Part shown: positions 32,027 through 42,425 of the stretch, piece after piece
Layout of the letters: the number at the start of each line of letters is the position of its first letter
How positions within the stretch are numbered: position 1 is the stretch's first letter
DNA from: Isoetes taiwanensis
Lineage: Eukaryota > Streptophyta > Lycopodiopsida > Isoetales > Isoetaceae
Length of the DNA: 64,000 nucleotides
Assembly: GCA_021234155.1 (NCBI GenBank)
Contig: JAJEKV010000278.1
Location: 250,001-314,000 of the forward strand
Direction of reading: 5' to 3'
Notes under the pieces: model-generated
Databases searched by the model: none
Told to the model about the DNA's origin: nothing
Seen by the model: only the letters and a program-made list of their open reading frames with translations
Made by a program: the position numbers and the translations under genes

Positions 32027-34150
32027 CTAACCACCGCTTTTTCAGGATTTCGTTGATGTTGCGACCACTACTTTGAAGGTCAAATAATTAAAAGATGAGA
32101 AGCAATTTATTTTTATGCGGGAATCGACTTGGTCGAAGCTAACAGAAGTTGTTGCTCATTGGGCGGACGTAATTTGAAGGGCGACCATGGAGAATTACGG
32201 ATAAGCCCAAAGCAAAGAATTCTTTAATAAGACCTTTCTTAGGTATCTCCGTGGGATGAATAACGATGAAGTTTCCTTATTGATGGACGAGATTTTGGAA
32301 GGCAAAACCTTCTTGAAGGTTCAAGAAGGTTATCTTGGCGATTCATTTGTCGGACAATGAGCCCTAGATATTAGGGCGCTTAACTCTCATGCTTGTAGTG
32401 AAGTGCTATCCTATGCAAGCGATTGTGCTTGACAAGGAATATGCCACTTTCGAAGAGTTGGTGTCTCATTTTCCAGATTTGACCGAGGATAGGATTTTGA
32501 GCATTTCGGATACGGATTTTGAATACATAAAGGCAAATTACAATAAAGAAACCGTCCAGGGTAATCTTCCTAGTGCCTTTTGGAGGCAATCAGATCTATA
32601 ATCGCGTGCGGAGGAAGCCGCGCATCGAAGACCAAAAGAAACTTCGGTGCATCATGTAACTACTGGCCGGGCATTCGATCCAAAGACTGCACAAGAAGAA
32701 AATGCAACGATGGCCTTTATTGACATGCGCGCCTTTAGTACGATTTGGGAAGTTAAAAAATATCAGGATTTATTTAACAGGATTGCAGGCATCACAACGG
32801 CCAAGGTATATCATCTTGTAATCTTTATGAGATCGGCGCAACTTCCAAACTGCATGTACAGCCAGAAACAAATCCAAGGTGGGTCTCATGTGTCAATTGG
32901 AGCTTATGAAGAGCAAGGATGGATCAAAAAAAAAATGTGAAAGAGTTTCAATATTATGTTACACATATGTTTGTTAATGAAGTGGGGCCACGAGTAATAC
33001 CAATTGTTCCAAAGTTGGATCTCCGACTAAACACAGTCACAAAAGCCTCAAGAGCACCCCGCTCCCCAAGTATGAAATAACCGGCAATGAGGAAGTGGAC
33101 GCCAAAACCAAGCAGAAGTATTTACAATACTTCACAGGCAAATTAAAGTATGCTTGGGCAGGTATTGAAGGAGACTTTGTGCTTAAATCATGTGCAAAAA
33201 CCTCTTATGTCTATCGGATGGTGAGAGAACTAGTGCCGATGTAGACGGGTGCGTGCTTGATTTCTTTTTTCGGGGACAGACCTCAACAGTAGCAATGATG
33301 CAAGGCAAACGCAACAGAAGTTTTGAATTCGGCGACAAGGTCGTCGGTTTTGAATGCTTTCTTTGAGACCCTAGAGAAAATGCTTACCCCTAGCGTGGAA
33401 GAAAAGTTGAGGAAAACAAATCGGATGTATTGTCCGCCGCAGAAGCCGGATTTGAATATCACTCAACATCGATATTAGCAAAATGGATGAACTCTTGGAT
33501 AAGCTAGGCGAGAAAGGTTTTGAGCGGAGGCTTCAAGAGACCAGAGATCGATAGAGGGCACGCGAAAACTCTTGATGCCTTTGGATCCTCAATTCCACAA
33601 GCTTCGAGGCACTAAAACCGAGTCCGGATAATGTCATGCCCTTGTTGTGCGGCAAACGATTTGAATATATGGGTTCCTCTGAATCTGAAAACGTGGAGCT
33701 AGAAACGGGACAGCTCCACAAAAGATTTAAAACAGCAGATTCACAGGAAGAAGCCATGAAATTGGACGACACGCAAGAAACACCCCAGTTTGATGAATCT
33801 TATGAGGCAGGCCACTTGCAACAGTTGGCTGTTGCAATGAACGTCGATATACCAGATACAACAGGCTATACCGAAATGGACTTCTCCCAGACTATGGCAA
33901 GAGGCGCTGAACATGTGGCCAAAATGGAGAATGAATTGGAAATTGCCCCAGACTCAGTACAAGAGACATAGACCGTCACCTGTGTTTTCAAATGCAAATG
34001 TAATTTTTTTCTGTCGTTCATAAATGTGAAGCTTTGTTTCAAGACTTTTTTATGAAATATAATCGTTCAAGTTCTTGTAATTTTATGTCGGGTGTCCTTT
34101 TGAGAGAATATTAATTTATGAATCTGCGAGTGCAATAGCAATAAAAGAAG

Positions 34151-34274
34151 TCGCGGCAGCGATTTCCTTGAGCTATTAGCGGTAGGTTTTTTGTCAAATG
34201 TTACAACTGCCCAGAGCAGGTTCATAGATTTTTAGGCTATGCCCGAGCATTTAAAGATCGCCACCGCGATCTTT
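34151..34274. repeat. GATCGC palindromes beyond the 3' end of the plus-strand gene
   Basis: TCGCGGCAGCGA at 34151-34162 and an 18-bp core AGATCGCCACCGCGATCT at 34255-34272 (extended to 9-bp arms) lie 180-300 bp past the last stop. The 18-bp core is identical to the copy at 28913-28930. They may mark the right end of an element. Confidence 0.75.
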
Positions 34275-34619
34275 CGGACCACTAGTGATAATGACATGCC
34301 TGGTCTAATGCTGTCACTTAGCATGCTAATCATAGAAATAATGCTCCATCTCGCGCTAAATTAAAGTTCCGGGCGATATTGCGTTCTGTAGTAGTTCATT
34401 TAGGTGCACAAGGACCTTAAATCCCTGTCTACGCACTGTCCGCGACCTATTTCGTGCTCGAACGAGAAAACATATTTTCTCTAATTAATGAATTCATGCT
34501 TTATAGTCATCCCATACCATGCTAGCAGAAAAGTCGATCAAGATACTTGAAAGTCCTTATGACATCCACCTTCTCCATCCTCTCGTAATAGAGATATGGG
34601 ATATCATTCTCAAGAAAAA
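34275..34619. other. no recognised feature
   Basis: AT-rich DNA between the last GATCGC palindrome and a LINE fragment. I see no coding signal. Confidence 0.3.
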
Positions 34620-35330
34620 AAGAGGATTTCCAAGAGCTTAGTTTTCTAAAGGTTCACCGTCATTCTGTTGTGTCACGTGAGAACCCACTAAGAGCATCCA
34701 AATGTTGTTTGCATACTGGTTTGTATGGGACAACAAGTCCACATCGTCTGCATAGAGCAATTGTCTTCTATATGCATCGGTAGTCTGGGCCACAACCCCC
34801 ATGTTCTTGCATCCAGTCTCCAATTTGTCAATGTAGAGACCAAAGAGCGTTAGGGATAACGCATACATCCTTTTTTGACCCCTATGGTGCTAGCAACTTC
34901 GCTAATCGATGCAGGCAATGCAACATATATTCCATCATAGAGTCTATAGATGACATTTTGTAAGTCCCTGTGGGACATGCAACTCCTAAAAACGCTACCA
35001 CAACCGGCCTCGAGGAACGTATCATATGCAATCTTGAAATCTATGAAACAAAGAATATAGGTCACGTCGGCGCATTGTGGTTAGCTTCCATAAGGATTAC
35101 GAGAGTGAATATGGGCGGGGCAAAACCCCCCCGCCATCTCAAGCACCTCTAGCTTCCTCAACTCACCGAAGTTAGCCTCTTCTCCACCACGCCTGCTAAA
35201 AGCGTCACGAGTAATGGGCTAACCATGATCAGGCGGTAGTTCGCCGAATCATCCTATTACCTGTCTTATGAATGGGGATGACCTTGCTAACCATCCATTC
35301 ATGTGGGAGACCTTCCCTTATGGCCTAGTT
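34620..35330 (-). pseudogene. LINE reverse transcriptase fragment
   Basis: On the minus strand PHEWMVSKVIPIHKTGN (about 35300-35250), YILCFIDFKIAYDTF with the first catalytic Asp (35065 on), then LTLFGLYIDKLE and LLYADDVDLLSH with the YADD box (34868-34638) appear in order. Several stops and shifts separate them. The 'FxDFKxAYD' and 'LFxLYIDxLE' wording places it with non-LTR elements like the one at 58.7-61.5 kb rather than the L1-like copy at 17.8 kb. Confidence 0.8.
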
Positions 35331-36059
35331 AAGGAAAAATATCAAGAAAATAAAAAGAAAAATATTTTTCAAAAATACTTGAAGAAAAATGTCCCCAAAT
35401 AGCACCCACTAAACACCACGTGTCCTTTGAAATAAAAAGTGTCCCAATCTCAATGCTTTGACCCAAGTATACAAGTTGGGAAGTTGAAGGAAAATGGGTT
35501 GTTAAGAGCTCTATATACGGTGGTATTGCCTTCCTGAGAGTTTGTTAGGGTTGTAGAGATTGTTAATACCTTCAGGTTCAGTTGAGGAGCAAAGTCGTTC
35601 AACAATAAGGGTTTTTGGGCTATATTAAGTGCTATATCAAGGCTTTGACCCCCTTTTTTCTTGAAGATCATTGTGATGAGTTTAAGAATGGAAGCGATTG
35701 TAGAATAATGATACAACTAGCATGATCTTTGCTATATTGGGGTCAACATCATGCAAAAGTTTCACCCTAGTTATATGGAGCAATGCATCCGTTTGACATT
35801 TGCATATATTTCGTTGTCTTTAATGCCTTTGATTTTTTTTCTTATCAGCTACACAATCTCCCTCTCCCTTCACGAGCATCTTATTTAACAACCACGGCCA
35901 TATAGGAACCAAAAAAAATACACAAGGTTTTTGTGTGATCCAATATTAAGCAAATATAAATAGATTTTGTTCCAAATGTTCAGGGTTATGGTTTTGAATT
36001 GATTGTCAAAACATGACTTTGAACTATGATTTAAGCCCCTTCACCCTCCCGGCCATGGA
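35331..36059. other. no recognised gene
   Basis: AT-rich intergenic DNA. A short minus-strand open frame at 35716-35450 has no recognisable similarity. Confidence 0.3.
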
Positions 36060-36850
36060 GGGCAACCCTCGTCTTGTGAGACCTTGTTATTTAGGAAAAC
36101 GTTTCATCTTGGGATGTGATCTACCACTTGAATGGTGGGATTAGCAAACACATCATTTTTTATGCCCCAATACCTAAACCCTACTAAGTCCATATAGGTT
36201 TTGACAGCCTTCCTTGCTTCTAAAATGGTCGACAACTTATGTGTAGAGTTTTCTCAAGGGCCCAAAGAGAGACCCCAAGAGAGAGAACAAAAAACCCTTC
36301 CGAGGTGCCGGTTCCAAACTTCGCGATGGCTCGTAACAGGCAGGCATTGCGCGATCGGGCATTGCCAGAAGGCACGACATGACTGTTGGCTTGTGCGGTT
36401 GCATCTACACGGCCAGAGTCACCCTTGGAACATATGTTTAAGTAGTAGACGACCGATCAAACGCATGGCTTACCTAGTACGTGCTATGTTTAGATTAACG
36501 CACTAGGCAAAGAGTGCATTGAGCGAAAGGTTAACTGGTTGCTCATATCAAGTAGAGATTAGATCCATTAATCATAAACTAAAGGTTGGTCTCAGGAGTA
36601 ATTTAGATGCTTTGAAATCATGCGCAAAGTCAAAACAGCTTTTCGGGCTCGTTAGAGTGGCTGAATTGAATTGGGGGACCACGTCATTTCCTCGTTGTGC
36701 CCCGAGTAAAAAAGGGGGAAATTTGGGGGTAGGCACATTCGTGCGGTGGATGCCCATTTCTTATTTTCAGAAACATTTTTTGGGACATGAGCTAATACTT
36801 GAGCGGTGGGATTAGGAGAATGCAAGAGTGATAATTGTATCAATGCATTC
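36060..36850 (-). mobile_element. small element with direct terminal repeats, inverted copy, truncated
   Basis: This is a diverged reverse-complement copy of the structure at 61457-62428. Reading on the minus strand, a first repeat (about 36815-36645, 5' end missing) is followed by a middle part containing AACCTTTCGCTCAATGCACT (about 36535-36515). A second repeat (36297-36090) starting GTTCTCTCTCTTGGGGTCTC follows. Shared blocks include CCTAAACCCTACT and CTAATCCCACC. No coding capacity is seen. Confidence 0.65.
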
Positions 36851-36947
36851 GAAATTGTAATGGTAAGGGTGTTGGGCGAACGAGATACATGCATATATCT
36901 AATTTCTAGAGTAGAATTCTTCTACCAACCTAAGAATCAACCATAGA

Positions 36948-37160
36948 CAATCCACATGTGCCAACTGTCCCTTCGACTAGTATACTCGACCACTTTCAAC
37001 AGTTGTCAAGGACTAACATTGGATCGCATTGTTCTTGACTTACGCACAAATGTTTTCGCATACGGACAACTCTATATGTCTCTTACATGGATACGCAAAA
37101 GAGGAAGATGCGTTTATCCTCCTCAGCCCCGAAACAACGAGGCAAACGACAAATATGGTC
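36948..37160 (+). pseudogene. PIF1/Helitron-type helicase C-terminal fragment
   Basis: The frame from 36956 reads LVYSTTFNSCQGLTLDR, VLDLRTNVFAYGQLYMSLT and WIRKRG. It matches the last conserved helicase block of PIF1 ('T-x-N-x-x-Q-G-x-T-L' then 'F-x-x-G-Q-L-Y-V-A-x-S-R'). The rest of the helicase is absent. It may be debris of a Helitron or a host PIF1 gene. Confidence 0.65.
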
Positions 37161-37165
37161 TATAA

Positions 37166-38961
37166 AGAACTCCTTTGCTAAGAAGGTATATTATTTTCAC
37201 TCAAACTATTTTTTGTATTTAGTGCATATGTGCAGATACACAAGTCAAGGAACCTCTTAGTCAATAGGGTACATCCTTTTTGTTCCAAACAAAAGAAGAA
37301 TGGATGGGATAAATAGTTTATTCCTTTATCATGAAATTCTAGGCTCTGCATAACCTACTTGCTGTTATAGGTCATGTGCACACGTACAACAATGCACAGT
37401 CTAAGAGCTTCTCCGTTAATAAGGTACGAGTTATGAATAATTCTCCTCCTACAATCGATGAAATAAATCATTTGCTACTTTACTACTATGATAACAAAAT
37501 GTGGGATTGGAACCAAGAAATAATGAAATGTTGTATCATCGTGGTGTTGGCCTAGTTGTCAGACTTATGAACCAAGCTATCCCCTTTTGAAGTTAACAAC
37601 CCACTGACCAATACTGGATGTTAAATTGAAAAAAAAAAAAACTATTTATCGCAGCGGATGTTTAGTGGTTAGGCTATCAATCTGGGGTGCCCCCCATCGA
37701 AGCTTAAAACCCATTGGTTGTCGCTGAGGGTGATGGGGTTAATAATGTAAGCATCGCGATGTTGACCACTTAATAATGTAAGCATCGGAAATAGGCCATA
37801 TCGCGGAGACATATGGTCCATTAGATCCTAACCCTAAAAGCGTGGGAGTTAAAAATACAATACAAAGATCCCTCATGGATCAAATATGATTTACTTACAA
37901 AGGACCTACACGGATCTGAATCATATCTGCAGCTATAGTACTCATAAGTCTCTCTCAACCTCTTCTTCTATCTAACTAATGCTACAATATCAACATCTTC
38001 TCAGTTAAATAGAATACTACATGAGTCAAATTCCCATTTTCTATAAACTATAGACAATCTTGAATACTCCAAGAAACCTCTTGCAAAAATAAAAATGAAG
38101 AGAAAAGAGATGAAGAGTAACTTGAACAATCTCCTACGCTGCTCAGAGAAGCCAATATGCTTCAAACTATGATCAAATTTTGCAGTATCATTACCAAATG
38201 TGAGATTAAAAGGAGATGCTGCTTTGTCTGGATGTGCCGGTTAACCCGACCTATAATAGGCTCTAAGACAATGCCCGAAATTACCAAAACTCTCCTAAAT
38301 TCAGGTTCATGATATCTGGTCTTGATATGGAAGCATCTTCCTAGACACCATCAAATCCCTAGCTCGACAATCTCAAATAATCTGACATCCTGTTTCAAAA
38401 CTGTAAAATTGAGACCAAGAACTTACCGTTCCTTCCAAGAAAAATATCCCTAGATCTTTCCTCGAGCAAGAAAGAGCAAGAGGAGAGGAAAAACCATCTA
38501 CTTAGAAGATCAACAGAAAAAGACTATCTAAACGACACATAACTGCTTTCTTTATAAGTCTTGCTTCAAATATGCTCAACTCCATGCCTTTCAATGTGAT
38601 TTGCTTAATAAATCATCATCTTTTTGAAAAACATTGAGAGCAAAATGCCGTTAATGGCTTACCAGCCCAAACATGCAGAATCAGAATAGGCTGCTTCAGA
38701 ATCAAATATGCAATTTCTTTGAAGAAGAAACCATCTGGAATACAGGCAGACCCTGCTAACATCGGATTGTAGTCTCCAATTCGCAAGAAGATCTACAAAG
38801 GTCGGATAGGATAGAATGCCGGATATAGGGAAAGAAGAGCGGCCTCCTTCCCTGTTGCCACCCTAGTTGTAAGCGCAGGCAAAGCATCAAGATTATATTT
38901 TTTTTTCCAGCTCCCATTGAGTTAAGAAACTAATACAAAGCCCACTAATCTATTTTGCAAA
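37166..38961. other. AT-rich DNA without recognised genes
   Basis: I see no coding similarity, RNA gene or clear repeat in this 1.8 kb. Short A-runs occur near 37630. Confidence 0.3.
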
Positions 38962-39267
38962 ATGAATGCCTCTTTAAACTCAACCCCAACTATGAATCAT
39001 GATTTTGTGATGAAGGAAAAGATAGGAACTTGCCTTGGTAGAAAAACTTCTTTGATTGCTGAATTAACGTGTTATGAGAATTCAAAACCCTCATCCTCAT
39101 ATACATATTCAACCTCACACTCACCCTCAGCCTCACCATCATGCCTATTGTTGTTTGATAGAATAGTTTGGCAAAACCATCTAAATTTTCTGAAAAGAAG
39201 CAAATTGACCAGGAAACAAACCCATCCACAAAAACATGGACCCGTGGCTTGGTCACTCTGCTTCTGA
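38962..39267 (+). other. 101-codon open frame, doubtful
   Basis: ATG at 38962 opens a serine-rich frame (SSSYTYSTSHSPSASPSCLL) with no recognisable domain. No TATA box or splice signals stand out. It is probably chance, but it is the longest open frame in the neighbourhood. Confidence 0.15.
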
Positions 39268-39879
39268 ATCTAAAGTATGCATGCATACAAAGGATGCAAA
39301 GTCAGATATCAGCCGACCTATGTGTACATCATCTCATAAATGTTAGTAGGTGCACACTTTTCTTCCAATAAATACAAGTGCTTATATCACATACATGACC
39401 TCAATTGACCATTCACCACAAAGGCATGCCTACTACACAACCTATGGGTTATAAAAGGAGCTCGGTTTTGTTCTCATGTAAGAGTGCTAAGGGAATAATC
39501 TCGAATTATATAGGTACCCGCTTGATATCGTCCTCTGGTTTTTGAAAAGAGCCTTTTCATTATGATTCTCTAACATTGTACTAAGCATTTCATTATAGAT
39601 AGATCTTCGGCTAATGCTTCATTTATAAGGGCAAATGCATTGAAATTTGAAAAGCATAGCCTGCACACAAGCGAAATCCTATTAGCAACATCTGACTAAA
39701 TATAAAATTATGCGAATCGGAAATATTTTTAGAATTATCATCATTTTCTGGCTACGTAATTCTTTTGGATTGAACCTTCGATTTGGAGGAGGCGTGGTTG
39801 ATTCTTAAAGCAGAGCCAGTGCGTTATTTTTGCCGGCTACATTTCTTCCTGTTCTACTCAAAATTGCAAAGGTGGAGGC

Positions 39880-40080
39880 AGACGGAATTCGGCCGCTGAG
39901 TGTTCTTGAGCCGAACGCTCTGTAAAAATTCAAGCAGAAGATACATTTGAGCATTTCGATTCTTGCAGCTTCTGGCTGAACAAGGTTATAGAGTTCCATG
40001 AAGCGTCCCCTGCAAAGACCTCTGTAAAAATCTGGGCAAAAGATGCCTTTGAGCACTCTGATTCTTGGACTGCAAAGAGC
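39880..40080. repeat. two-copy tandem repeat, period about 100 bp
   Basis: CTCTGTAAAAATTCAAGCAG (about 39909) and CTCTGTAAAAATCTGGGCAA (about 40020) begin two related segments, each followed by AAGAT.C.TTTGAGCA and GATTCTTG. The copies are about 75% alike by eye. No protein family is recognised on either strand. Confidence 0.5.
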
Positions 40081-40949
40081 TTGCCTTTTAAACATCTTAT
40101 TGAGCTCTACTATGACCGGAGGTTTGTTATTTGCCATTTGCTGTTATTCCAGTGGAGTTTTAACCCCAAAATCCATGTTTGCCTCTACGTTACTCGATCC
40201 AGTGCTTTGGGAAGCCCACAATTTGTGCAACAAATTAAACAGAAAACCCCATCTTGCTTTCCCCAATTTAACACGAGCCTTTAAGCATTCTACTGTGGTG
40301 ATTTCAAGATCAGACTACCAGAAGATAGGAGCTGATTTCTTGTGGCCCAGCATTTGCTCTGTATTTGGGCTGAAATAATTGCACGACCCAAATTTGGCGC
40401 TACTGATGGTTCCGGCAGCCAGGCATGGGCGCCAAGCCAAGCCCTCTTTGCTACAAGGCTCTTATAGAGCTTCGAAAATCAGGTTCAAAACTAATTTTAT
40501 GGGTCGAAATTTTATTTGGGGAGCTTGGTTGCATTGGTAATTGGGATCTTTGAAGCTTAGGTTCAAATTTAGCATTAAACAGAGGGTGGAACGATTTTGG
40601 AGCTAAAACAAGGGAAAGCAGAGTTTTTTGTTATGCTCAAGCAAGCTTGCTCTGTTATAGCAAATTAGTTAGGACTGAAGAGCTGAAATCTGACAATAGC
40701 AGGGCTTGGGCATCGTTCTGTTTCGGCATTATCAGAACATGGGCATGCTGTGTGAAACCAAATAAAACATGTCAATTTTTTACAGCTGCAAATCTGTATT
40801 CAAACTACATTTTTTTCGCCAGATGGACTTTACTCTTTCTAATATGGATTTTTTCCATTTCTCGCTTCCCTCCTGTATTCTTTTATAATTTTCCAGTTGA
40901 AATAAACAACGGTTGCTGCTGTTGCAAATTTCTAAACCTCCAATTTTAG

Positions 40950-41480
40950 ACCCAACTCTCTTATATGTGGGCGCTCACAAGATTAATCTGGCGACCTCAA
41001 AGGCCTTTCCTGTATCATTTTGCAAAAGTACAGTTTCAGATTATGGAAAAAATTATCTAATATGCATGGGTGATGAGTCAAGGGTGGTTATACAGGACCC
41101 AAATTTGGTTAGGGAACTGCTCCGTAAGAAAGCTGGTCATTTTGGCAGGACGCCTCTTGAGCGGTAAACTATTGATGTTTTAACTAAAAAAGGTATATTA
41201 GGAGCAGAGGGTGAGGATTCGGCACAAAGAACATGAATTCTGTCTCCAGCCTTTCATGCAGAGAAACTTAAGGTATTAATTTCTCTTCTTCTGGAGGATT
41301 ATACCTTTATTACACCCCCTTTTTTTTTCCTTTTCTTAGGCAACGGTGGGTACCATGACAAAGTGCAGCTTGAAATGGTTGAAAATTGGGAGCGGGCTAT
41401 TGAGAAACAGGGTTTAGAGGCAGAAATTAAAGTTTTAGAGCAGCTCAAATACGTGACACACAGCCTTTGGATATGCATGC
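40950..41480 (+). pseudogene. cytochrome P450 (CYP72-clan-like) pseudogene fragment
   Basis: The frame from about 40952 reads INLATSKAFPVSF, DYGKNYLICMGDESRVVI, DPNLVRELLRKKAGHFG and TPLER, the N-terminal part of a CYP72-clan P450 ('Y-G-K-x-x-x-x-W-x-G', 'D-P-E-L-V-K-E-x-L'). A stop follows TPLER and another follows AQRT at about 41232. ILSPAFHAEKLK then ends an exon at a GT (41271). Next exon (from 41341) has TMTKCSL and, one base shifted, MVENWERAIEKQG. The heme-binding Cys and the I-helix are absent. The gene is a dead 5' fragment. Confidence 0.7.
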
Positions 41481-41762
41481 AAAAATGCCTTCCAAAACTC
41501 AGCTAATTCTGGGATTTCATACAAGAACTATTTCTTTGTATATCAATTTTCAGAAAGTTCCACTATGGAGCTATCCTCACCCCATTCTGTAGCTTCTTTA
41601 TTATACACATATATGCATATCTGGCAGGAGCCTACAAACTAGTGAATCCATGCTAGCTTAAATGGATTTACTACATCATGTCATTGCATGCAACCATTTT
41701 ATTTTCCAAAAACTCATGATGTCAACTGTATTATATCTCTGATATATCTCTCGAGCTCGCAT

Positions 41763-41816
41763 GATTATGGAAAAAATTATCTAATATGCATGGGTGATGA
41801 GTCAAGGGTGGTTATA
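41763..41816 (+). repeat. 54-bp exact duplicate of P450 exon sequence
   Basis: These 54 bases are identical to 41039-41092 (encoding DYGKNYLICMGDESRVVI), 724 bp downstream of the original and in the same orientation. Flanks are unrelated apart from a few following bases. Its perfect identity inside a decayed gene points to a recent event. Confidence 0.85.
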
Positions 41817-42124
41817 TGGGACCCATTTGCAAGTTAATCTGCATATTCACGTAAAACGACCAACTTATAGAAGACCATCCAATGGCAACAAGGACTTTTC
41901 TCAATGGTTATAAATATCTAGCACTTTCCCAACATGAACTTGAATTAAAGCCCAACACAATATGCCATCTAACAAAACCTTGGACGAGAGATAGAGGTTT
42001 GGTAAAAATGCAAGGGTAATGGTATCTTCAATGCACAATGATTTGTGACCGTCAAACTACTTACGACGATTCACAACATAAAGGGACTCTTCACCCCATC
42101 TCCGGGTAGACTTCTTCACTCGGC

Positions 42125-42390
42125 CGGATGATCGACCATGGACTATCCATCGACAACAACTTCCATCTGCGACAAATTTTACTCAACAACATTCAATAGC
42201 CGTCTAGGACTTACACTTTCGATAAAATAGTCCTCGACCTACTTAACTAAAGTTTTTCCACATGGCCAATTATACACGGACTCACTTTCTGCGTCCAAGA
42301 AAAAGAAGATGTACTAATCCTACTCGATCTAAACAACGTATCACGGACTACAATAAACGCCGCGTCTACGTAAGTCTTACCATAAAGAAA
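42125..42390 (+). pseudogene. second PIF1/Helitron-type helicase fragment
   Basis: Across two frames the plus strand reads YSTTFNSRLGLT, DKIVLDLL and FPHGQLYTDSLS, the same block as at 36956-37160. The glutamine of the Q-G-x-T-L motif is replaced (RLGLT). A 28-base poly-A follows at about 42398-42425, which could reflect retroposition. Confidence 0.5.
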
Positions 42391-42425
42391 GGTAATCAAA
42401 AAAAAAAAAAAAAAAAAAAAAAAAA

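Larger units (their letters stand above)
29987..33971 (+). pseudogene. ParB-like plus DNA-methyltransferase-like gene, decayed
   Basis: ATG at 29987 opens a short first exon (MARPAKPST) with a donor at 30016. Coding resumes at 30481 (LELYRGPNVEPIRIV) and continues with frameshifts through ILSWQSYDPNMML (30720 on). From 31157 one frame runs to 31891 with stops at 31340, 31448 and 31685. This part carries MTHRLRSNDHVHTLVKSF, PIEVLTPADLVPFDP and FYIISGNHIIFAAQ, a ParB-like pattern. From 32389, LVSHFPDLTEDRI and MAFIDMRAFSTIWE precede VYHLVIFM. After further breaks, GCVLDFFFRGQTSTVAMMQGK (33250-33310) resembles methyltransferase motif I. An acidic tail ends at 33971. Assignment to families is by eye and needs a profile search; the gene is certainly dead. 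Confidence 0.5.
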
